Source: Candidatus Caenarcanales bacterium
GTDB taxonomy: Bacteria > Cyanobacteriota > Vampirovibrionia > LMEP-6097
Length of the DNA stretch: 64,000 bases
Assembly (NCBI GenBank): GCA_013216135.1
Contig: JABSOS010000012.1
Span: 1-64,000 of the forward strand
Reading direction: 5' to 3'
The translations under genes and the position numbers were made by a program. Below are positions 45,027 through 54,723 of this stretch, one piece after another. A model generated the notes under the pieces. That model made no database searches. It saw only the letters and a program-made list of their open reading frames with translations, and was not told where the DNA came from. Positions within the stretch are counted from its first letter, which is position 1, and the number at the start of each line of letters is the position of its first letter.

Positions 45027-46406
45027 TTAAAAAATACTTATGAAATCTTCTGGAAGATAGTCATGATAATATTTCCATGATGAAGATGAATCTTTATATA
45101 AGGCTCTTCTAACTTGCATAGCACTAGCTGATTGAACAGATTTTTTACTATTATGGAAATTTAAATATTTTGAATCCCAGTCTATACCTAACTCTTTTAA
45201 AAGCTTATTGATCTCTAATTCTGGATTTGAGATTAATTTATCATAGTTAAAAGTGATAATATCTTCAAAGTTCTTTTCCCATAGTACTTTAAAGTTATTG
45301 TAGGCATCATAATAGCTATTCATATTTTCAAAAGAGTATGAATAGGGCACATTAGTATTTTTAAAGTTAATTCTAAAACTTGACCAAGCAGATGCTTTTG
45401 GCTCACGTTGTGTGAAAATTATTTTTGCTTCTGGAAATAACAGTTTTATAAAACCAATATTTTCAAAGTTCCCTAGTAGTTTATCAATAATAATTTTCCC
45501 ACTTAAGTTTTGATTTAAATGCTGAGTTATTTTTGATAAGTATGCAATTTTCATTTCATGTATCTCATCAAGTGTTAGCTCAGTAAATGCTTTAATGAAA
45601 TTATCTGTTGAATCAAAATTTGTGAATTTTTTATTTAGCGAGGCTGGAAAATAAGTAGTTTCACCTAAACCTAAAACATTTTCTTTAACAGATAAAATTT
45701 GTTCTAGTAATGTACTTCCTGATCTAGGAACTCCTACTATAAAAATCAATTCTGGTTCAAGCTCATCTCTTTTGAGATGAAATTTTTTTTTGAAACCATC
45801 AATGGTAGATGAGATTAACTTATAAACAAGATACTTTAATTCAATAACAGTATTACTATAGTTACATAGTGTTTCTTTTTCCTGAGCACCTTTACTAAAG
45901 TATTCATAAGCTTGTTTATAATCTCCTTTGTTATGGAAGATCTCTCCAAGTGAGTAATATAAATTAGCTTTATCTTTATTCGTAAGCGAGTACCTTTTTA
46001 AAATTTCATAAATAAATGATTCAAGCTTATTCTCTCTCCCTTTATCTAAAACACAATAATTATATATACTTTGAGTATCTAATGCTTTACAGTGAATAGC
46101 ATTTATAAACGCCTGCTTCGCTTTCTGTTTATCTCCTGTGCGTGTGTAAGCTACTCCAAGATTTGCATACAGTAAGTCTGATTTTTTGAATATTTGTAAA
46201 GCCGCTAGTAATAAAGATATAGCTTCATCAACTCTATCTAATCTAGAATAATAATGGGCTAACTGGGCAATTGTTTCTGGTTTTTTTTCTTCTTCAAGTG
46301 CACGAATAAGAATATTTTCCACATCAAAAAAATGAGTGTAGTCACTTTCATAGTCAGCTTTTTTTATGATTGCTTGTGCATCAGATAGTAAAGAACTATT
46401 AACCAT
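45027..46406 (-). CDS. TPR-sulfotransferase
   Basis: TPR repeats then LIFIVGVPRSGSTLLEQILSVKENVLGLGETTYFP, IIIDKLLGNFENIGFIKLLFPEAKIIFTQREP. Confidence 0.88.
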   Translation of the reverse strand: MVNSSLLSDAQAIIKKADYESDYTHFFDVENILIRALEEEKKPETIAQLAHYYSRLDRVDEAISLLLAALQIFKKSDLLYANLGVAYTRTGDKQKAKQAFINAIHCKALDTQSIYNYCVLDKGRENKLESFIYEILKRYSLTNKDKANLYYSLGEIFHNKGDYKQAYEYFSKGAQEKETLCNYSNTVIELKYLVYKLISSTIDGFKKKFHLKRDELEPELIFIVGVPRSGSTLLEQILSVKENVLGLGETTYFPASLNKKFTNFDSTDNFIKAFTELTLDEIHEMKIAYLSKITQHLNQNLSGKIIIDKLLGNFENIGFIKLLFPEAKIIFTQREPKASAWSSFRINFKNTNVPYSYSFENMNSYYDAYNNFKVLWEKNFEDIITFNYDKLISNPELEINKLLKELGIDWDSKYLNFHNSKKSVQSASAMQVRRALYKDSSSSWKYYHDYLPEDFISIF

Positions 46407-46446
46407 TTACATTTTTACTTTGTTAAAGCAGCTTTGTATTTTTGAT

Positions 46447-47283
46447 TTAAGAATTTGCTTTGGTATAAATCTCCAGTAATTTTTTGACTTGTTCTTGATG
46501 ATCTTTTTCATCCCAGGTATTCCATGGTGCATTATTTTCACGCCACATTTTTTCAAGGTCTAACTTGTCTTTTAATGTGTCCATTGGATGCCAGAAACCA
46601 TTGTGCCTGTATGCATTTAATTGACCTGCTGCAGCTAAAGTTTCAAGTGGCTCTCTTTCCCAGATGGTTTGGTCATCTTCAATTAAATTTAAAACTTGAG
46701 GGTTAAGTACAAAGAAGCCACCATTGATCCAACCTTGTTTCTCATCAACAGGTTTTTCCATAAACCCGACTACTTCAGCATCGTCATTTAGGTTTAAAAC
46801 ACCAAATCTTTTTGGTGGACAGACTGCTGTTAGTGTTGCAAGTTTACCTGAAGATTTATGGTGTGCAATTAATTCTTCTACATTGACATCAGAAACACCA
46901 TCACCATAGGTCATACAGAATGGCTCATTGCCGACAAATTCTTGGATTCTTTTTAATCTCCCGCCTGTCATAGTATGCTCACCGGTATCTACAATAGTAA
47001 CCTTCCAAGGTTCACAACCATTGTGATGAACTTCCATGTCGTTGTTTGTCATATCAAAAGTTATATTTGATTGATGGAGAAAATAGTTTGCAAAGTATTC
47101 TTTTATTAAAAAGCCCTTATAACCAGCACAAATGATAAATTCATTAATGCCATAGCTTGAATAAATTTTCATAATATGCCAAAGAATGGGCTTGTTACCC
47201 ACGTCTATCATAGGCTTAGGGCGGATTTGAGATTCTTCTGCGATTCTGGTTCCGAGACCACCAGCTAATATTACTGCTTTCAT
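46447..47283 (-). CDS. rfbF: Glucose-1-phosphate cytidylyltransferase
   Basis: VILAGGLGTRIAEESQIRPKPMIDVGNKPILWHIM, CMTYGDGVSDVNVEELI, GWINGGFFVLNP; SD AAAGGAG. Confidence 0.93.
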   Translation of the reverse strand: MKAVILAGGLGTRIAEESQIRPKPMIDVGNKPILWHIMKIYSSYGINEFIICAGYKGFLIKEYFANYFLHQSNITFDMTNNDMEVHHNGCEPWKVTIVDTGEHTMTGGRLKRIQEFVGNEPFCMTYGDGVSDVNVEELIAHHKSSGKLATLTAVCPPKRFGVLNLNDDAEVVGFMEKPVDEKQGWINGGFFVLNPQVLNLIEDDQTIWEREPLETLAAAGQLNAYRHNGFWHPMDTLKDKLDLEKMWRENNAPWNTWDEKDHQEQVKKLLEIYTKANS

Positions 47284-47450
47284 AAATAGTCTCCTTTGAG
47301 AACTATAAGCCCTTATTTAATATAAAAGTCATAGTGTGTTTAGATTATATTTACTCTGGGCTATAGTTTCAATGTCTATGATTTAACTAAAGTTTTGTCT
47401 CATCTGTCCATTGATAAACCTAGATATATAATTTGATTAATATAATGAAA

Positions 47451-48440
47451 CTAGCCTAGATAACTTAGGTTGCTAAGATCTGGTACGTAGTATTTTGCTT
47501 TACCGTCTGTTTGCTCTAATACACTTAGCTTAGTGTTTTTTTCTTTACTAGTACTAATAATCCATTCTGCTAATTCTTTTATAGATATTTCTTGAGAAGA
47601 GCCAAGGTTGAATATATTTTTCCCATGTTTATTTAGTAGCATTTTAAAAATATATATAATCATGTCAGAGCTATGTAGGTAAGAGCGAATGGTTTTACCA
47701 TCACCTTTGATTGTAATATTTTGTTTTTTTAACACAGAGTTTAGAAAATTAGAAAAAGCAAAATGGCTATTTAGTGAAAAGTATTCACCAAAAAAGCTAA
47801 AACCTCTTGCAATAGTATATTGGTCTTGTGAAAAAGAACTCTGGACTAGTTTTTCTGCAATACGTTTGCCATCTCTGTAAGCATGAAAATCTGTTTCAAT
47901 AATGCTGTGAACATCTATTGTTTCTCTAAAATCTTCTTTCCTTACTTTGTCAAAGCCATAAACAGCCCCTGAACTTAAATAGAGAAACTGTTTTAATTTA
48001 TATTTTTTACTTAATTTAATTAAATTATAGGTTCCTTCAACAATAGTTGTGAATTGATAAAGTGCTTCGTTGTTATTTTCGGGGATTGTCGTATCTGTTG
48101 CTGAGTGAATAATATAGTCTAAATCTAAGTTAATTTGATTTGCGAATTTAGGTGAGCTAATATCAGCTTCTATTAATGATAAATATGTGAGGTCTTGAAA
48201 CTCTGGATACTCTATCAGAAATTTTTCAGGGTTCCTAGAAATACCTATGATAGAGATATTAAGAGGGTTATTTTTTTTGAATTCAATTAGTGTTCTTAAA
48301 ATATTTTTTCCGATAAAGCCAGTAATACCTGTGATTAAGATACTTGTGTTATTTAACTTAGTTAGTAGTTCCTGAATTTCAGTAAAAATATACTGGTAGT
48401 CATTACTTATGAAATCGTTGATAGTTTGTATCTCTCTCAT
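47451..48440 (-). CDS. NAD-dependent epimerase/dehydratase (extended SDR)
   Basis: ILITGITGFIGKNILR, YLSSGAVYG, YRDGK (YxxxK). Confidence 0.88.
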   Translation of the reverse strand: MREIQTINDFISNDYQYIFTEIQELLTKLNNTSILITGITGFIGKNILRTLIEFKKNNPLNISIIGISRNPEKFLIEYPEFQDLTYLSLIEADISSPKFANQINLDLDYIIHSATDTTIPENNNEALYQFTTIVEGTYNLIKLSKKYKLKQFLYLSSGAVYGFDKVRKEDFRETIDVHSIIETDFHAYRDGKRIAEKLVQSSFSQDQYTIARGFSFFGEYFSLNSHFAFSNFLNSVLKKQNITIKGDGKTIRSYLHSSDMIIYIFKMLLNKHGKNIFNLGSSQEISIKELAEWIISTSKEKNTKLSVLEQTDGKAKYYVPDLSNLSYLG

Positions 48441-50299
48441 GAATTATTAACTTCAATCAAATCTTTTTCTGAGATCATTAATTCTTTAAATAAATTTCTA
48501 TCAAGTAAAGGTGCTAAATCTTCTAGGGGGCGGGATACCATGGAGCCATCTTCTTTTTTGTATGACGAAAGTTTTGGTAGTAAAGCTTTATCTGGGTCTA
48601 TGAATACTTCACATATTACTGCTTGATTACTTGTTAAGCATTCATTTATTTGTGTAATGACATTGTCATTGGTATTAATAGTCTGATATTTAAAGTTAAA
48701 AATTTCAGATAAATCTTTATACGAAGGTAAGCTGACACCACTTTGTTCATCAGAACCAGCTTTGATCCCATTGAAGTAAGTGTTTTGAGTAATGCGAATT
48801 GCGTGATAACCTTGATTATTCAGGATAAAGATTTTTACTGGTAGCCTATAGTGTTTGATGGTTTGTAGCTCCTGAATGTTTAACATTAGACCACCATCAC
48901 CTACTACTGTAAAAACTGTTTTGTTTGGAGATGCAATTGCAGCTCCAATAACAGAAGGTAAGCCATAGCCCATAGATGCTAAGCCTTTACTATTAAATAC
49001 GGTTTGTTTTTCTTTAGCTGCATATGTTTGCCCAGATACTGTAAAACAAGTACCACTACTACCAAGTGCAGCAACACTATCATCTGGAGCTAAGCTCGCC
49101 AGCTCTCTTACGAAGTAATATGGATCAACAAAGGTGATTTTCTCTTTAGTTAACTCTTCTAAATTTGAATAGACTGGAAAACGAGATTTCACTTCCTTGC
49201 AGTAATTAAGCCAAGAATTTAAATTAGATGAAACTGGGCTTGAAGCTAAGTTACTAAGAAGATTATCAATAAATACTTTCGCATCGATATTTAAGCCACG
49301 ATAAACATTTAAATCTGGTTTATTAATTTCATTTTCATCGATATCGATCATGAATAATTTTGCATTTCTGGCAAAGGCTTTGACATTATAGCCAGTGTGT
49401 TGAATCCCCAATCTTGCGCCTATACTTAAAATTAAGTCAGCATTTTGGATGATTATGTTTGCATAGCGAGGTCCATAGGCATTTGCTCTACCGAAGTATA
49501 ATTCATGATCTTCATGGATTATATCTAAACTATTCCAAGTGTTTTGCACTGGGATTTTCAGCAAATTAATTAATTGATGTATTTCCTTTTGTGCTTTTGA
49601 GAGTTTAACTCCGTGACCTATCACTAAAAGTGGTCTAGATGCTTTTTTTAGTTCATCTAGAAGAACATCTAAATCAAAATTACTTAACTTTTCTTTTTCT
49701 TGATTGAGATGGTCATTTACTTGCTTATGGAATTGTTCTATTGGGCAGGTATCATTCTCTTCTATTTCAATAGTACTTGCTTGAACATCTAGAGGGATAT
49801 CTAGCCATACTGGACCTGGTCTTCCAGTGCATGCTATAGCTGCAGCTTTACTAAGTTCAGTTTTAATATCGCTTGGATTTGTGATTTTTTTTGCATATTT
49901 AGTTATTGAGGAAACTAGTGATATTGCATCAATCTCTTGAAAACCTCTTTGCCTAATATCTAAACCATCAAGAGATGAGGCTCTTGAAACTTGTCCTGAG
50001 ATAACTATCATAGGTGTGCTATCTAAGAAAGCCCCAGCTACTCCGGTAACAGCATTAGTCACTCCTGGTCCTGAAGTCACAAATAGTATGCTCGTTGAGT
50101 TTTTAGTTCTGCCATAGGCGTCAGCAGCAATTGAACAGGCTTGCTCATGATGCATGCAAATATAATCTAAGGATTCTTCTCTAGCTAAACTATCGAGTAG
50201 ATGCATCATACCACCACCTGAAAGTAAGAATGCATGCTTAGAGCCAGTTAAGCTAGCTAGGTTTTTACAGATGAAATCAGATACTTTTATTTTAGTCAT
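48437..50299 (-). CDS. Thiamine-pyrophosphate enzyme (acetolactate-synthase-like)
   Basis: MHHEQACSIAADAYGR, FVTSGPGVTNAVTGVAGAFLDSTPMIVISGQ, GDGGLMLNIQELQTIKHYRLPVKIFILNNQGYHAI. Confidence 0.92.
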   Translation of the reverse strand: MTKIKVSDFICKNLASLTGSKHAFLLSGGGMMHLLDSLAREESLDYICMHHEQACSIAADAYGRTKNSTSILFVTSGPGVTNAVTGVAGAFLDSTPMIVISGQVSRASSLDGLDIRQRGFQEIDAISLVSSITKYAKKITNPSDIKTELSKAAAIACTGRPGPVWLDIPLDVQASTIEIEENDTCPIEQFHKQVNDHLNQEKEKLSNFDLDVLLDELKKASRPLLVIGHGVKLSKAQKEIHQLINLLKIPVQNTWNSLDIIHEDHELYFGRANAYGPRYANIIIQNADLILSIGARLGIQHTGYNVKAFARNAKLFMIDIDENEINKPDLNVYRGLNIDAKVFIDNLLSNLASSPVSSNLNSWLNYCKEVKSRFPVYSNLEELTKEKITFVDPYYFVRELASLAPDDSVAALGSSGTCFTVSGQTYAAKEKQTVFNSKGLASMGYGLPSVIGAAIASPNKTVFTVVGDGGLMLNIQELQTIKHYRLPVKIFILNNQGYHAIRITQNTYFNGIKAGSDEQSGVSLPSYKDLSEIFNFKYQTINTNDNVITQINECLTSNQAVICEVFIDPDKALLPKLSSYKKEDGSMVSRPLEDLAPLLDRNLFKELMISEKDLIEVNNS

Positions 50300-51077
50300 C
50301 GTTGAAAGTAATTTTTAATAATGTCAGATCTTTAAGTCTTTTTAGTGCCTCTCTATGCTTTTTAAAAGTACTGTGAGTGAAGACTTCAGCGCTAGGGTGG
50401 CAAATGTAATGAGAATCTGATTCGAAGAGTTTAGATGAAGTTGATAATACTGCAAGTAGTTCATTTTCATTTACTGCATTTATATCATCAATATTTTTAG
50501 TAAGTAAAAAGTCTGAATTCTGGAAACGATCTTCTGGGTTGTCTGGGGTGATTTGAATTAAGTCATCACGCTCTGAGATTTTATCGTAGTCTTTTAAAGA
50601 CTCATAGCCTTTATCTTTTCTACCATAATTATCGCTGAGCCTAATTAGATCAGCTTTATCAACAGGGCTTTCTATTTCTAAAATCCAGGTATTATCCTCT
50701 AGAGCACAGGTTCTATGAAAGACTTTAGCTTCAAGATGAATAACATCTCCTCTACTTAAAATGTGATCACCAGTAAAAGTAGAACAGTTTACTTTTCCTT
50801 TTAAAACTAACAAAGCAGTTTTTTTATTAGGGTGACAGTGAAAGCTAGTGCCAGCATCTTTTTTTAGGCAGAGAGACCAAATCGCTGAGTTTTTACATTC
50901 ATAAAAAAGATATTCATAGCCCCATGGTTTCTTGACTACGTAGGGTGAGAAATCAATGTTTTCTTGTCCTGTATATTCAAAGTCGACGATAATATCGCTA
51001 AGATTTTTTAAATCAGACTCTAATGGAACGATTCTAATATTTTTACTTTTATTTCTAGTAGCTATGCTTTGAGCCAT
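50292..51077 (-). CDS. Cupin-domain protein
   Basis: KPWGYEYLFYEC..SLCLKKDAGTSFHCHPNKKTALLVLKGKV..LSRGDVIHLEAKVFHRTCALED. Confidence 0.75.
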   Translation of the reverse strand: MAQSIATRNKSKNIRIVPLESDLKNLSDIIVDFEYTGQENIDFSPYVVKKPWGYEYLFYECKNSAIWSLCLKKDAGTSFHCHPNKKTALLVLKGKVNCSTFTGDHILSRGDVIHLEAKVFHRTCALEDNTWILEIESPVDKADLIRLSDNYGRKDKGYESLKDYDKISERDDLIQITPDNPEDRFQNSDFLLTKNIDDINAVNENELLAVLSTSSKLFESDSHYICHPSAEVFTHSTFKKHREALKRLKDLTLLKITFNDD

Positions 51078-51859
51078 AACATATTATTCCTATACCAAAG
51101 ATCATTTAAATAACTAACATCCCTTTGATGGTCTACAGCACACCAAAAGTCATTATGTTTATATAGTTCTAATTCATTATCCTGAACTAACTGTTTGAAG
51201 ACTTCTTTCTCTAAGCAGCACTCTTTATTTACGTTTATATAATCAAAGATTTTATTTGAGAGCAGCATATACCCACCATTAATCCAACCTCTTTCAGATG
51301 AAATCTGTGACATGCTGTTATAGTCAGTTACTTCAGAGTCACTACAGATAAATTCACCATAGCGATAAATTGGCTTTACCCCTGTAACATATGCCGTAAG
51401 TGAGTTTTTTTGAAAATTATCATAAAGGTCTTTAATATTTATATTTGAGATGCAGTCAGAATAAGCTACGAAGAACTTATCTTCATCTCTAAGGTAATCT
51501 TTTAATCTTGCAATTCTTGCACCAGTGTTAGCTTCAATTCCAGTGTTGATAAAGTTGATTTGCCAGTCTCTGTCTTCACCTTGACCGTAGTATTTTATAG
51601 TATTGTCTTGCTGATTAAAAGCTATATCCAGATTATATTTTGAAAAGTTAATAAAGTAATCTCGAATTTCGTTATTACCATAGCCACAGGCCAAAACAAA
51701 TTTTTTAACACCGAAAAGGTAAAACCTTTTCATTACGTGCCATACTAAAGCTCTATCCCCTAGTGGAATTAATGCTTTAGGGATTCTTCCTGCATCAGTA
51801 TCCAAGATTATACCGAAGCCACCACAAAGAATTACCGCTGTTGAGTCATTTAGTGACAT
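51062..51859 (-). CDS. RfbF-like sugar nucleotidyltransferase paralog with altered signature loop
   Basis: AVILCGGFGIILDTDAGRIPKALIPLGDRALVWHVMKRF, VAYSDCISNINI, GWINGGYMLLS. Confidence 0.8.
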   Translation of the reverse strand: MSLNDSTAVILCGGFGIILDTDAGRIPKALIPLGDRALVWHVMKRFYLFGVKKFVLACGYGNNEIRDYFINFSKYNLDIAFNQQDNTIKYYGQGEDRDWQINFINTGIEANTGARIARLKDYLRDEDKFFVAYSDCISNINIKDLYDNFQKNSLTAYVTGVKPIYRYGEFICSDSEVTDYNSMSQISSERGWINGGYMLLSNKIFDYINVNKECCLEKEVFKQLVQDNELELYKHNDFWCAVDHQRDVSYLNDLWYRNNMLWLKA

Positions 51860-51868
51860 ATAAATATT

Positions 51869-52666
51869 CTATACCGAAAACTTTGCTATTAAATCCCTAT
51901 GTTTAGTATTTTGCAGAAACACGAAGTTTGACTCTAAGTCTTCTTCTGACATATGTGGGTAGAGTTTTAATTTATTATTTTCAAGAATTTTATAGCAAGA
52001 ATAGTCATACTCATTTAGGTAATGGATTAGATCATTTGGATGATAGTTGAAATGCTTAGTCCATTTGCGAACCATTTCTAAAAAGAAGATTGGTTGATGT
52101 TTGTGAATTAGGTTATGAGCTCCTTGTAACACTAATAGCTCAGCCCCCTCTACATCGATTTTAATAAAATCAGGTTTGGTTTCTGCAGTAGTAAAGCTAT
52201 CCAATGTTTTTAAATCTATATCAGTTAACTTTTCATCAGAGTGGCTATCAATGGTGTTTGCAAGGCTAGTATGAGCTGAGTTCATTGGATCATAGTATAT
52301 TTGAGCTTTAGTATTTTGATTTGAGAAACCAAATTGATATGTTTTAATATTTTCAAATTTATTTAAATCAAGATTCTGCTTTAAGTCATGGAATAAATCT
52401 TGAACTGGTTCAAATGCATGAATAGTAGCATTTGGAAAGCGGGCTGCTAGCTCTAAACTAAACCAACCACAGTTTGCTCCTACGTCATAAATATTTTTAC
52501 AGTTTTGAGCTAAGCTAAGAACCATATTTATTTCTTTGTTTTCATATTCACCGAAATTAAGTGCTTCAGATTGAGGAATTCTTTTATCACCTGGTCTTAA
52601 GTGCATTTTAATACCAGTGTTTGTAAAGCTTATTATTACAGAGCCAGCGATGATTTCAATTTTCAA
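51869..52666 (-). CDS. FkbM-family methyltransferase
   Basis: NIYDVGANCGWFSLELAARFPNATIHAFEPVQDLF, DFIKIDVEGAELLVLQGA; TTG start. Confidence 0.9.
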   Translation of the reverse strand: MKIEIIAGSVIISFTNTGIKMHLRPGDKRIPQSEALNFGEYENKEINMVLSLAQNCKNIYDVGANCGWFSLELAARFPNATIHAFEPVQDLFHDLKQNLDLNKFENIKTYQFGFSNQNTKAQIYYDPMNSAHTSLANTIDSHSDEKLTDIDLKTLDSFTTAETKPDFIKIDVEGAELLVLQGAHNLIHKHQPIFFLEMVRKWTKHFNYHPNDLIHYLNEYDYSCYKILENNKLKLYPHMSEEDLESNFVFLQNTKHRDLIAKFSV

Positions 52667-52747
52667 TTATGGAATTATCTAGTTTTTGTGCAAAATCAAA
52701 CAAAACTAAATTTTTTTGAGATTGTTCTTCGATGAATTTCTCTTTAG

Positions 52748-53549
52748 CAGGAGTTACGCGAAACTCAAAGAAAGTAGGTAAGCCCTAACGGCATCTCTGA
52801 CAATATCCCATTTTTGTTGATACCAAGATATTCCTTTTTTGTATCTAAATATTTCTAACTTAATAAATGCTCTAATTGAACAAAATATATGATTTTTTTG
52901 AGCTTGTGCTTTTCTCATATAAGATTTTTCTAACCCACACAACTGTTTTAAACCTCTATGTAAGTTCTCGATAGCCCATCTTTTTTCTCCTTTATCCTGG
53001 AATTCATCATAGTCCCAGAGATTAAGATCGTTAGTAATTGTGAATTTTGCTTTTTCTCCTTTCATTTCTCTTTTCATGATTAATACATAGCCAAAATCTT
53101 TCAACCAAACCTTCTTAACTTGTTTTTCAGCTAAGTCAAGTTCACCGATACTTACCCATGTACCTTTAATTTCACTAACTTTTCGATTAACTTTTATGTC
53201 AGCAATGAAGTTTCATCCTTTCCTGGCAACAGTTTTTAAGTTTTTCTGTGAAGCAAACCAGCTATCAAATAGAGTATAACTAGGCTCTAAACCTTTCTCT
53301 TCACAGGCATTTAGCATTTCCAAAAAATGATCATTTTTTGTTTTTGAATCTTCTTCCCTGTTGTAAATCCGGTAATCTACTGGTGAAACTTGCTCTAGCT
53401 CTGTGCAACTATATTGTTTTTGCGTCGCTATTAGAAAATTGGTGTATAAATCTATATTTACTTTACTTGGTTTCACTAAAAATATTTTCGTACATCTTTA
53501 GTTTTTTGGCCAGCTTACATTAGTAAGAAGGAGTTTCGCGTAACTCCTG
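52748..53549 (-). mobile_element. Shortened IS element (IS701/IS4-like DDE) with intact ends
   Basis: Perfect 19-bp TIRs CAGGAGTTACGCGAAACTC / GAGTTTCGCGTAACTCCTG, 5-bp TSD TTTAG on both sides (52743-52747, 53550-53554). Confidence 0.92.
52754..53476 (-). pseudogene. Transposase remnant, N-terminally truncated with one in-frame TGA
   Basis: DYRIYNREEDSKTKNDHFLEMLNACEEKGLEPSYTLFDSWFASQKNLKTVARKG-TGA-NFIADIKVNR..., then RWAIENLHRGLKQLCGLE; both tracked ORFs are in the same frame. Confidence 0.85.
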
Positions 53550-53712
53550 TTTAGATAAGACCATTATTAATTTCAAGCCATAAAAATTAAAATAATTAAC
53601 TCGATTACTTTGATGATAATTAAACCTGCATTAAAGTCACTGGAGTAGGCTTATTCGGTTTGATATAAAAGTTACTTCTGTGGTAAGTTGAGAATAGATC
53701 TAAATAACTATA

Positions 53713-54723
53713 ATGCAGAAAAAATTAGGCTATAAAAGTTTTTTAATTACGGGTGGTACAGGCTCCTTTGGACAGGCATTGACTGGTTATTTACTTGAAA
53801 ATTTTGCTGACCAAATCGAAAGATTAGTTATATATTCTCGAGATGAATATAAACAGTCTGAAATGTCACAAAAATTTAGTCAGAAAGAATATCCACAAAT
53901 TAGATACTTTTTAGGTGATGTTCGTGATGAAGATCGTTTAATGAAAGCTTTTTATGAAGTTGAAGTTATTATTCATGCTGCTGCCCTGAAGCAAGTTCCA
54001 GCAACTGAATATAATCCTTTTGAATGTATTAAAACTAATGTACTCGGTGCTCAAAATATTATTAATGCTGCTCTTAAAACTAATATTAAAAAAGTTGTTG
54101 CATTGTCTACCGATAAAGCAGCAGCTCCTATTAATTTATATGGTGCAACTAAGTTATGTTCAGATAAACTGTTTGTTGCAGCGAATGCATTTGCACTTGA
54201 TATGGATTTAGCGGTTGTAAGATACGGAAATGTTATGTGCTCTCGAGGCTCAGTGATTCCCTTTTTCCTTAAGCAGAGAGAAACTGGTGTTATTCCGATA
54301 ACTCATGAAGATATGACTAGGTTTAATATTACTCTTGATAATGCTGTTGAGAATGTTATGCTCGCTTTGTATGATTCTTTTGGAGGGGAAATCTTTGTTC
54401 CTAAGTTACCTTCTTATCGAATTTTAGATTTAGCAAAGGCTATAGCTCCAGATTGCGAGCATAAATTGATAGGTTTACGTGCTGGAGAGAAGATACACGA
54501 AGAGATGATAACGAGATCAGATTCTCATCAGACTTATGATTTTGATGATCATTATCGAATACTTCCATATTCTTTAAGTAAAAAACTTTGTGATTATATC
54601 GAAGCTTCTGGGGCTAAGAAAGTATCAGAATACTTTTCATATAATTCTGGTGATAATGATGTCTGGTTAAGTCCAGAAGAGTTAAGGACTTTAATAAGTG
54701 ATGAAGTCGGTTATGCAATATAA
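53713..54723 (+). CDS. pseB: UDP-N-acetylglucosamine 4,6-dehydratase (inverting)
   Basis: FLITGGTGSFGQALTGYLL, YSRDEYKQSEM, AAALKQVPATEYNPFECIKTNVLGAQNII, LSTDKAAAPINLYGATKLCSDKLF. Confidence 0.93.
   Translation: MQKKLGYKSFLITGGTGSFGQALTGYLLENFADQIERLVIYSRDEYKQSEMSQKFSQKEYPQIRYFLGDVRDEDRLMKAFYEVEVIIHAAALKQVPATEYNPFECIKTNVLGAQNIINAALKTNIKKVVALSTDKAAAPINLYGATKLCSDKLFVAANAFALDMDLAVVRYGNVMCSRGSVIPFFLKQRETGVIPITHEDMTRFNITLDNAVENVMLALYDSFGGEIFVPKLPSYRILDLAKAIAPDCEHKLIGLRAGEKIHEEMITRSDSHQTYDFDDHYRILPYSLSKKLCDYIEASGAKKVSEYFSYNSGDNDVWLSPEELRTLISDEVGYAI

Noticed and set aside
48437-50299. Housekeeping acetolactate synthase (ilvB)
   Set aside because: Overlap with SDR and cupin genes and the absence of ilvN/ilvC favour a glycan-pathway TPP enzyme, though this is not proven.
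53210-53215. In-frame TGA in the transposase as evidence of TGA recoding (Gly or Trp)
   Set aside because: TGA terminates intact genes elsewhere in the window (AAA_14 paralog 2 at 23115, methyltransferase at 56554), and the IS is already truncated, so an ordinary nonsense change is simpler.
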